Origin: Deltaproteobacteria bacterium
GTDB lineage: Bacteria > Myxococcota > UBA727 > JABDBI01
Length of the DNA stretch: 9,947 bases
Reading direction: 5' to 3'
Assembly (NCBI GenBank): GCA_016764955.1
Contig: JAESQZ010000011.1
Location: 1 to 9,947, forward strand
The notes under the pieces were generated by a model. It saw only the letters and a program-made list of their open reading frames with translations. It searched no databases and was not told the DNA's origin. Positions within the stretch are counted from its first letter, which is position 1; each line of letters starts with the position of its first letter. This document shows, in pieces, positions 4,779 to 9,947 of the stretch. The translations under genes were made by a program, and so were the position numbers.

Positions 4779-5647
4779 AATTTCTCTAACTTTTGACGAG
4801 CAAATGCAACAATCTGCTCTCGTTCATTTTCGTCAGCCCGTGGCGCCACATACATCAATTCATGAGAACACCCCTTAATGACATAATGCCCATCTGCGTG
4901 TGCCTCCAAAAATACCAGATACTGTTTCAAGCTTCCCATAAAGCCACGGTCTCTCGCATCAGCAGGTACGGCCTCTGGCCGAAATCCTGGTGTTGCTGGC
5001 AAATCTAAATACATAATCCAAGGATCAACAACCAAACATTCATCCTCGCTAGCCGGGTCACCCACAATGACAAAACTATGATCTTCTGGTGTTTGTAAAG
5101 CAGCCACCCTGACCTTACTTTTAAGGCTATCACCAAGCTCCCCACTTTGTTTCAAAAACATCCCCAATAGCTGAGCAGACTCTGCGCAATTGCCTAATCG
5201 GTCATCAATAAAGCCGGCCATTTTACTAACAATACTAGGATCTTTCCTGCGCCAATTGATCCTGCTTTGTCTTTGATTCATATCCTGAATTTTTCTTTGC
5301 AACTCCCTCGACTGATCTTGAGGTGGCTGAACGCCCCTTAAATTCACCAGATGCGCGACTCCAGAGTGTTCTATAATCGAATTCACCACCTTCATTTCAC
5401 GCTCAATAACAGCCTTAGCCTTGCTATCAACCAAAGGAGATTTAGCTGCTTCCTTAGCTTGAAATTCTCTAAAGGTTTTTTGAATCTTACGAGCAGCAAC
5501 TTTGCCCCGAAACTCATTGACAGCTGGTTCAAATTGATCAGCGTCTCTCAGCACATTCCGCGTTGTCCCAGCAGCGGCGTCTCGCTCTGGAGCAGGTGCA
5601 CCAGATGCAGCCCCACCACCACCAGCACTTTCTTTTGGCCTATCCAC
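4775..5647 (-). CDS. Putative effector: IQ motif plus Cys-His-Asp enzyme domain
   Basis: I do not recognise this 290-aa protein as a named family. It starts at GTG 5647, which has GGGAGGG seven bases upstream; a TTG at 5680 would add 11 residues without support. Residues 1-30 are Gly/Ala/Pro-rich and probably disordered. Residues 50-65 (VAARKIQKTFREFQAK) form a basic helix matching the IQ calmodulin-binding motif (IQxxxR then K), a eukaryotic feature rare in bacteria. A charged helical region follows (65-130). Residues 152-213 show GNCAESAQLLGMFL (Cys154), EDHSFVIVGD (His190) and CLVVDPW (Asp208), the order and spacing of transglutaminase-like or papain-fold Cys-His-Asp enzymes. No signal peptide or membrane segment is visible, so any export would need a dedicated secretion system. 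Its promoter appears to lie inside the 5' end of yihY. It lies between yihY and a decayed nuclease, in accessory DNA. A housekeeping transglutaminase-like protein is the main alternative. Confidence 0.7.
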   Translation of the reverse strand: MDRPKESAGGGGAASGAPAPERDAAAGTTRNVLRDADQFEPAVNEFRGKVAARKIQKTFREFQAKEAAKSPLVDSKAKAVIEREMKVVNSIIEHSGVAHLVNLRGVQPPQDQSRELQRKIQDMNQRQSRINWRRKDPSIVSKMAGFIDDRLGNCAESAQLLGMFLKQSGELGDSLKSKVRVAALQTPEDHSFVIVGDPASEDECLVVDPWIMYLDLPATPGFRPEAVPADARDRGFMGSLKQYLVFLEAHADGHYVIKGCSHELMYVAPRADENEREQIVAFARQKLEKL

Positions 5648-5654
5648 AACTAAA

Positions 5655-5661
5655 CCCTCCC
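5655..5661 (-). promoter_or_regulatory. Ribosome binding site of the IQ-motif gene
   Basis: GGGAGGG on the minus strand is 7 nt before the GTG at 5647. It argues against the in-frame TTG at 5680 and GTG at 5677, which would place this sequence inside the gene. Confidence 0.7.
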
Positions 5662-5670
5662 ATGTAAATG

Positions 5671-5699
5671 GTAACACCAAAAAACCGTTATGTTACTAT
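5671..5699 (+). promoter_or_regulatory. Candidate yihY promoter, leaderless
   Basis: GTAACA (5671-5676, 4 of 6 matches to TTGACA), a 17-nt spacer, and TACTAT (5694-5699, 4 of 6) preceded by TG one base upstream, making an extended -10. The expected start of transcription is at about 5706, the A of the yihY ATG. No Shine-Dalgarno sequence is present. Confidence 0.45.
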
Positions 5700-5722
5700 A
5701 TAACAATGGAAATTAATGTTAA
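5695..5722 (-). promoter_or_regulatory. Candidate promoter of the IQ-motif gene
   Basis: On the minus strand TTAACA (5722-5717, 5 of 6), a 16-nt spacer and TATAGT (5700-5695, 5 of 6). Its -10 almost coincides with the -10 of the opposing yihY promoter, and its -35 lies within the yihY coding sequence. The expected start near 5688 leaves a leader of about 40 nt containing the GGGAGGG ribosome binding site. Confidence 0.5.
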
Positions 5723-6521
5723 TTTTTTACAAGTCCGATTTTGGAAATCAGTCTATCAACACTTTATGGAAGTCAACGCTCTTACACGCGCGAGCGCCCT
5801 GGCTTATCAGACACTCTTTTCGCTCGTACCACTCATGGTCGCTAGCTTTGCCTTGAGTACAGCCTTGCCAGCCTTTGCAGAATCAACCAATCAGCTGGAG
5901 AGCTACTTATTTAAGTACTTGGTTGCTGGATCCCAAGAGCAAGTTCACACTTATATCCAGCTATTTGCCAAACAGGCCAAAGGCTTGTCAATTGCAAGCC
6001 TTCTATTTGTGATTGTGACAGCCGTGATGATGATATCCACCATGGAAGGTACGCTCAATACCATCTGGGATGTTACAAAGAGACGAAAGGGCTTAAACGC
6101 GTTTTTAAGTTACTGGGCTGTCATCACGCTTTTGCCTATCTTAGGCGGCGCAGCCTTAAGCCTAAGCGCTTATGTCACAACGCTGCCCTACTTATCTGAG
6201 ACAATCGAAAGTGCAGGGAAGTTTCTCCCACTCTTAGATTTTTTAGCCGTGGCTCTCATATGGGTTGCTTTTACGACACTTTATGTCTTTCTGCCAAACT
6301 GCCATGTGGGATTTAAGCATGCGGCTCAAGGCGCCCTAGTTGCAACAGTTTTATTTGAAATCGCCAAGCGCTCATTTGGCTACTATGCAACACATATGTC
6401 AGTCTATACTTTCATATATGGCGCCCTGGCAGCGATTCCTGTGTTTTTAATTTGGCTCTATTTATCCTGGACCATCACGCTCTTTGGGGCTTGCGTATCC
6501 TCTACGCTAACGCGAGAATAG
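5706..6521 (+). CDS. YihY/BrkB-family inner-membrane protein
   Basis: A 271-residue polytopic protein of the YihY/virulence factor BrkB family, once misassigned as ribonuclease BN. The molecular function is not established. The family signature ALTRASALAYQTLFSLVPLM (residues about 25-44) is present, followed by about six membrane segments, including TRRKG-like cytosolic loops (TIWDVTKRRKGLNAF, about 117-131), TLYVFLPN (about 196-203), and a C-terminal YTFIYGALAAIPVFLIWLYL (about 236-255). Family members are usually 270-420 aa, so this is a short, complete form. Translation is predicted from ATG 5706, which has no Shine-Dalgarno sequence but an extended -10 seven bases before it. The gene is divergent from the IQ-motif gene and its 3' end overlaps the convergent asmA-like gene by 15 bp. 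Family membership is sure; the role is unknown, possibly envelope transport. Confidence 0.92.
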   Translation: MEINVNFLQVRFWKSVYQHFMEVNALTRASALAYQTLFSLVPLMVASFALSTALPAFAESTNQLESYLFKYLVAGSQEQVHTYIQLFAKQAKGLSIASLLFVIVTAVMMISTMEGTLNTIWDVTKRRKGLNAFLSYWAVITLLPILGGAALSLSAYVTTLPYLSETIESAGKFLPLLDFLAVALIWVAFTTLYVFLPNCHVGFKHAAQGALVATVLFEIAKRSFGYYATHMSVYTFIYGALAAIPVFLIWLYLSWTITLFGACVSSTLTRE

Positions 6522-8663
6522 ATTATTCAAAAAGCCAGGCGCCTTATCTCGAACAACCTCGTTGAAAATACTCTTGCCAACATTTTCCATCAAATACTTG
6601 CCCAAAGATGACGTATCAAATTCACGTTTAGGGTCATCCAGTGGCCCGCTTAGCTTCATAACAAATGGCGGTAAGTTTCTGGGATTGGTTATTTGAAAGT
6701 TTGCCAGCACATCCATTTGATACCGAGGCAAATTAATCGAGCCTGTCGCGCTTGCTTGTGCGCTACTGGTGACCAAAGTCATCGACTCAATCGTACCAAC
6801 GCCATTTCGAAACCGAATATCGCCGTTGTAAGTTTTAAACGGCGTTTGCCCACCATCCAAAGCAGCATTCACAATGCCCAAAATCGAGTTCACATCCCGA
6901 ATATTGCCAAAACTTTGCGCAATGCGTTCTAAATCAACGCCATGAACAATGCCATCTTGAGAGTTAATTGAAACAACGCCGTTTAAATTCCGAACCCATT
7001 CATCGATGTTTTTGCCTTCTGTCGTTAGGTTATTCGAAACTGAAATCTGACCAGTCATATATTTAGATTGCTCAAGTGGCATGTTTTTCAAAGAGCTTTG
7101 AACACTTAAAACACCTTTTGAAGTCATGCGGCTATTCATGGCCAACTGGCCACCATAAATATCTGCTGTCAACGGATGAACGGTCAAAACCCCTTCAGCC
7201 AGCTTTGCCTTTAGATTGACACGTCTTAGTGTCAAGTCTTTGCGAGTGAGTCGTGGGATACTTAGTTCAAGATCTGCATCCGCTTTTTCGAGCACACTAA
7301 AATCAATGGGCGTCTTAGGCCATGGCGGGATCGAAGCTGATTCTTTTGAATCGTCTACCGGCAAATCAATTGGCCCTGTTGCTAGCTTTGCATCTAGCTT
7401 CGGACGCTTTTGGCTCATATCGCCTCGCACATTACCGCTTAGCCAAAAGCCAGTCCCAAAAGAAGCACTCATATCTTGAATCGATAATACTTTGCCGATT
7501 TGGCGAATATCGCCCGAGAAAGAAAACGAACCGCCAATTAAAGGATGCAGCGACGCGGAGCCAACTAATGCTAGCCATGACTCCAAAGAAGGCGTTTTGA
7601 AAGCAGTCTGCACCCGAACTGTGTTGGCCTGCTGCGCCCAAGCAATCTTGCCCCCTACCCTGGCATCCCCAATTCTCAAGTCAAACGGACTCCAGCGAAG
7701 CTCTTTGTCATAACTAAAATTGCCACTAAACTGTATCGGCTTTTTAAAAGCATCTGGAAGTACATATTGAACCTTGGCCCAACCCATCAGTTCAGCCAAG
7801 CTTTGCAACTTCAAATCAACATCACCTTGAAGTGTCTTATTTTGTTGGCTGGCAGATAACTTAACTTCGCCTTTACCCGGCAAATCATAAAGCTTCGTTT
7901 TAAGCTGGAAAACTTCTTTCCAACTGGCAAAGAGTTCAAACGGCATTTTGGCTTTACGAAGCTTAATAAAAGCATCTTTGATTTCCACTGAGTCTTGCCC
8001 ACGAGAGATCTTGCCGGCACTCTCAATCGCTTCGCCACCCAATTCTAACTCGAGTTCATAAGGCATTTCAGCAGCTAAACGCCCTACTTTGGCATCTAAC
8101 TTGATTTTCTTTTCAAACGCCCTCAGGCTGCCCTCTAACTCAAATGGACCTTCAAGCCCATCTAGCTCAAGTTCTAAGTTAATATCGGTAACTTCAGTGG
8201 TTTTTTCAGGGGTGATATAAGCCATACGGCCATTTTCAATATAGACATCATTCAAAGTGATTTTGAAAAAGCTGGCTTCTTCTTTTTTTGGCGATTTCTT
8301 AGCTGCAAAAGTCCAGTTATTCTTGCCCCTAGAATCTTTTTTAAGCGTAATCACTGGCTTCGTGAGCGTTACCGATGCAATCTCAATTTCGCGTTTCAAA
8401 AGCGGCCACAGACTCACATGAAGCGACAATTTGTCGAGCTTGGCCAAATCTGAAACTAAGACATCACTAATTGAAACCCGTGGACTCGGCAAAATCGCCA
8501 ACGCAATATCGCCCTTAATAACTACCGGCTTTCCAATAGCTTCAGAAGCCTTTTGAGAAATCTCGGCTTTATATTTTGATAAATTCACAAAATAAGGCAC
8601 CAGAATCAAAGCGCCTACTAAAAAAACTAATAAGACTCCAATAGCTATTCCTATTTTATTCAT
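6507..8663 (-). CDS. AsmA-family envelope protein
   Basis: A 718-residue protein with one N-terminal membrane anchor (residues about 4-26) and a long periplasmic region made largely of amphipathic beta strands. This is the architecture of AsmA-like proteins, which are related to TamB/YhdP bridge-like proteins implicated in phospholipid traffic to the outer membrane. Right after the anchor comes the typical AsmA start, LSKYKAEISQKASEAIGKPV then IKGDIALAILPSPRVSISD, corresponding to the family pattern of K-x-x-I...G-x-x-x-x-I-x-G-x-x-x-x-x-x-x-P. The C-terminal part (about 565-690) has the AsmA_2 pattern: TYNGDIRFRNGVGTIESMTL, SSAQASATGSINLPRYQMD, and VMKLSGPLDDPKREFD. Length is normal for the family. 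The ATG at 8663 has only a weak AGG close upstream. It stands alone on its strand; the 3' end overlaps yihY by 15 bp. Exact paralog (AsmA, YhjG or other) cannot be told from the sequence alone, so no gene symbol is given. Confidence 0.9.
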   Translation of the reverse strand: MNKIGIAIGVLLVFLVGALILVPYFVNLSKYKAEISQKASEAIGKPVVIKGDIALAILPSPRVSISDVLVSDLAKLDKLSLHVSLWPLLKREIEIASVTLTKPVITLKKDSRGKNNWTFAAKKSPKKEEASFFKITLNDVYIENGRMAYITPEKTTEVTDINLELELDGLEGPFELEGSLRAFEKKIKLDAKVGRLAAEMPYELELELGGEAIESAGKISRGQDSVEIKDAFIKLRKAKMPFELFASWKEVFQLKTKLYDLPGKGEVKLSASQQNKTLQGDVDLKLQSLAELMGWAKVQYVLPDAFKKPIQFSGNFSYDKELRWSPFDLRIGDARVGGKIAWAQQANTVRVQTAFKTPSLESWLALVGSASLHPLIGGSFSFSGDIRQIGKVLSIQDMSASFGTGFWLSGNVRGDMSQKRPKLDAKLATGPIDLPVDDSKESASIPPWPKTPIDFSVLEKADADLELSIPRLTRKDLTLRRVNLKAKLAEGVLTVHPLTADIYGGQLAMNSRMTSKGVLSVQSSLKNMPLEQSKYMTGQISVSNNLTTEGKNIDEWVRNLNGVVSINSQDGIVHGVDLERIAQSFGNIRDVNSILGIVNAALDGGQTPFKTYNGDIRFRNGVGTIESMTLVTSSAQASATGSINLPRYQMDVLANFQITNPRNLPPFVMKLSGPLDDPKREFDTSSLGKYLMENVGKSIFNEVVRDKAPGFLNNLFSR

Positions 8664-8855
8664 AAGCCTAATTTAGCATAGTTCGTTCTATCCAACCGCC
8701 CCTTTCGGCCAGGCAATCTTTCGCTTCCATGCCGTAAATCCGCACGAAATGCTGGGGTTTACAATGGTGGATGGAATGAGTGGTATCAGCGCAACCCGCA
8801 AGATATCGTGCAGTATGCGTGAGATTCTGTGCTCCTGAAAAGGGACATAAACAGC
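8664..8855. other. Intergenic region with unrecognised coding-like remnant
   Basis: The gap between the divergent asmA-like gene and the ATPase gene holds no complete gene. It has an unusual stretch (about 8690-8838) open on both strands: the plus frame ends MREILCS and TGA (8836-8838), and the minus frame runs from 8870 to 8688. Neither has a ribosome binding site or a protein family I recognise. At the right end GGGACA (8842-8847) and TGTCCC (8862-8867) form an inverted repeat. This may be a fragment of an insertion element or dispersed repeat. Confidence 0.4.
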
Positions 8856-8885
8856 TTGACCTGTCCCCATAAAAAAGGATAGAAT
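8856..8885 (+). promoter_or_regulatory. Strong candidate promoter of the ATPase gene
   Basis: TTGACC (8856-8861, 5 of 6), an 18-nt spacer and TAGAAT (8880-8885, 5 of 6). The A of the ATG at 8892 is seven bases after the -10, so the transcript would be leaderless, and no Shine-Dalgarno sequence is present between them. The -35 lies inside the GGGACA/TGTCCC inverted repeat. Confidence 0.65.
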
Positions 8886-8891
8886 GTTACC

Positions 8892-9947
8892 ATGGAAGCA
8901 GTCTTAAAAGTTTTGCTAGAAGAATTTTGGGATATACTAGCGCAGTCGGAAGCTAACGTTCCCAGGAACTATCAGTTCCCTAAGGCTGAGAAATTGATCA
9001 AAATTGCTGTTGGGATGCGGCGCACTGGCAAGACGGGCCTTTTGTTTCAAAAAATCCGAGAGTTGATTGCTGGTGGTTTCAAAAAGGAGCGTAGTCTTTA
9101 CATCAATTTTGAAGACGATCGAATATTTCCTTTAGACTATAAGCAAATGGGACAGATGGTTGATGCGTGGTACTCGCTCTACCCGGATAACCATAGTCAT
9201 CTTTGGTATTTGTTTTTAGATGAAGTACAAAATGTGGATCAATGGGCACTGGTTCTGCGAAGACTTAGTGATACCAAAAATGTTCAAATTTACGCCACTG
9301 GTTCTTCTGCAAAACTACTGAGCAAGGAGATAGCCACTTCGCTTAGAGGCCGTTCTATTTCGATTGAAGTTTTTCCATTTAGCTACAAAGAATATCTAAC
9401 TGCCCACAAATATCCTATGCCAGGCAAGCCCTTTGGTAAGAAGAGCCTTGACCAGCAAAGGCATTATTTATTGAACTACTTTCAAGAGGGTGGGTTTCCA
9501 GGTGTACAAGGACTTGCTGCTCATGAACGTATTGAAATCCTGCAAAATTATGTTCAAACCGTTATTTTGAGAGACATCATTGAACGCCATCAAGTAACCA
9601 ACATCACTTTATTAAGATATTTAATCCAATTCATGCTTAAGAGCGCTGCGGCGCCTTTTTCTGTGAACAAGTTTTTCAATGATATTAAGAGCCAAGGCTA
9701 TCATGTGAGCAGAGACACGCTTTATAACTATCTTTCCTATGTAGAGGATGCCTACCTTGTCTTTTTAGTTCCGCTTTTTACAGAATCTTTGCGTCGCGCA
9801 CAAACAACCACAAAAAAGATCTATGCGATTGATCCTGGATTAGTCCAAGCCAACACGATGAGCTTTTCAGATAATCGCGGAAGATTTTTCGAAAATCTGC
9901 TTTACTTAGATTTGAGACGCCAGGGCAAAAAAATATTTTATTACCTC
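8892..9947 (+). CDS. AAA ATPase, AAA_14/DUF4143 type (3' end cut by window)
   Basis: The frame is open from ATG 8892 to the last base (352 codons); the family is usually about 380-450 aa, so the C-terminus is missing. Residues 38-48 carry the Walker A loop in its family form (GMRRTGKT, 41-48), followed by SLYINFEDDR (68-77). Walker B is YLFLDEVQN (106-114), with sensor-like YATGSS (134-139) and LRGR (151-154). IEVFPFSYKEYL (158-169) is characteristic of this group. The C-terminal DUF4143 region begins near residue 210 with VILRDIIERH and continues through YNYLSYVEDAYLVFLV and IYAIDPGL. These proteins are common solitary accessory ATPases in bacteria and archaea; their biological role is not settled. 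A good promoter sits directly upstream with the -10 seven bases from the ATG. It has no cotranscribed partner inside the window. Confidence 0.88.
   Translation, partial: MEAVLKVLLEEFWDILAQSEANVPRNYQFPKAEKLIKIAVGMRRTGKTGLLFQKIRELIAGGFKKERSLYINFEDDRIFPLDYKQMGQMVDAWYSLYPDNHSHLWYLFLDEVQNVDQWALVLRRLSDTKNVQIYATGSSAKLLSKEIATSLRGRSISIEVFPFSYKEYLTAHKYPMPGKPFGKKSLDQQRHYLLNYFQEGGFPGVQGLAAHERIEILQNYVQTVILRDIIERHQVTNITLLRYLIQFMLKSAAAPFSVNKFFNDIKSQGYHVSRDTLYNYLSYVEDAYLVFLVPLFTESLRRAQTTTKKIYAIDPGLVQANTMSFSDNRGRFFENLLYLDLRRQGKKIFYYL

Noticed and set aside
5648..5680. TTG start at 5680 for the IQ-motif gene
   Set aside because: The GGGAGGG ribosome binding site would then be inside the coding sequence, and nothing suitable precedes 5680. 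GTG 5647, seven bases after GGGAGGG, is the better start.
5706..6521. Ribonuclease BN label for the YihY-family gene
   Set aside because: This is a historical misassignment. The protein is an integral membrane protein with none of the metal-binding motifs of RNase BN/RNase Z.
7216..7713. Plus-strand frames of 70-90 codons inside the asmA-like gene
   Set aside because: They lie wholly within a 718-codon gene with clear AsmA-family motifs, have no ribosome binding sites and overlap one another in different frames.
8688..8870. 60-codon minus-strand frame between the asmA-like and ATPase genes
   Set aside because: No ribosome binding site, no family match, and the opposite strand is also open over the same stretch. 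It overlaps the ATPase promoter and is better described as repeat or element remnant.

Overview
This window looks like a moderate-to-low GC Gram-negative bacterium. An AsmA-family envelope protein implies a diderm cell. The MraY and FtsW sequences, and several GC-rich dispersed repeats, resemble those I associate with delta-proteobacteria-type lineages (Bdellovibrionota, Myxococcota or uncultivated relatives). That placement is inference and is weak below the level of a diderm, Proteobacteria-like bacterium.

Layout from left to right. Positions 1-638 hold no convincing gene. They contain a large GC-rich inverted repeat (33-361), a perfect 8-bp hairpin (460-483), an intrinsic terminator facing left (521-564) and a short palindrome (612-626) just before a winged-helix regulator gene (639-1139, +). 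Converging on it is a three-gene minus-strand cell-wall operon, mraY-murD-ftsW (4503 down to 1136). It makes lipid I, adds D-glutamate to the UDP-MurNAc-peptide, and encodes the SEDS glycan polymerase of division. It is a fragment of the usual dcw cluster: murF is not upstream of mraY and murG is not downstream of ftsW. murD carries an in-frame copy of a GC-rich dispersed palindromic repeat where a stretch of the central domain is normally found.

Upstream of mraY (4504-5647) is accessory DNA. It has a decayed GIY-YIG nuclease 3' end (4595-4750), a perfect 11-bp hairpin at its broken edge (4748-4778), and an unrecognised gene (4775-5647, -) that looks like a host-directed or toxin-like protein: a disordered Gly/Ala-rich N-terminus, a eukaryote-style IQ motif, then a Cys-His-Asp arrangement like transglutaminase/papain-type enzymes. 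It is divergent from a YihY/BrkB-family membrane protein gene (5706-6521, +), and the two appear to share overlapping, near-symmetric -10 elements.

yihY converges on, and overlaps by 15 bp, a large asmA-like gene (6507-8663, -). After a 228-bp gap with repeat-like sequence and a good promoter comes a AAA (AAA_14/DUF4143-type) ATPase gene (8892 to the window end, +, incomplete).

Two themes run across the window. First, several genes that start transcription units (mraY, yihY, the ATPase) lack a Shine-Dalgarno sequence and have a -10-like element 6-8 nt before the ATG, suggesting leaderless mRNAs, whereas ftsW, murD, the regulator and the IQ-motif gene have clear ribosome binding sites. Second, GC-rich palindromic repeats mark almost every boundary of the cell-wall island and occur even inside murD.
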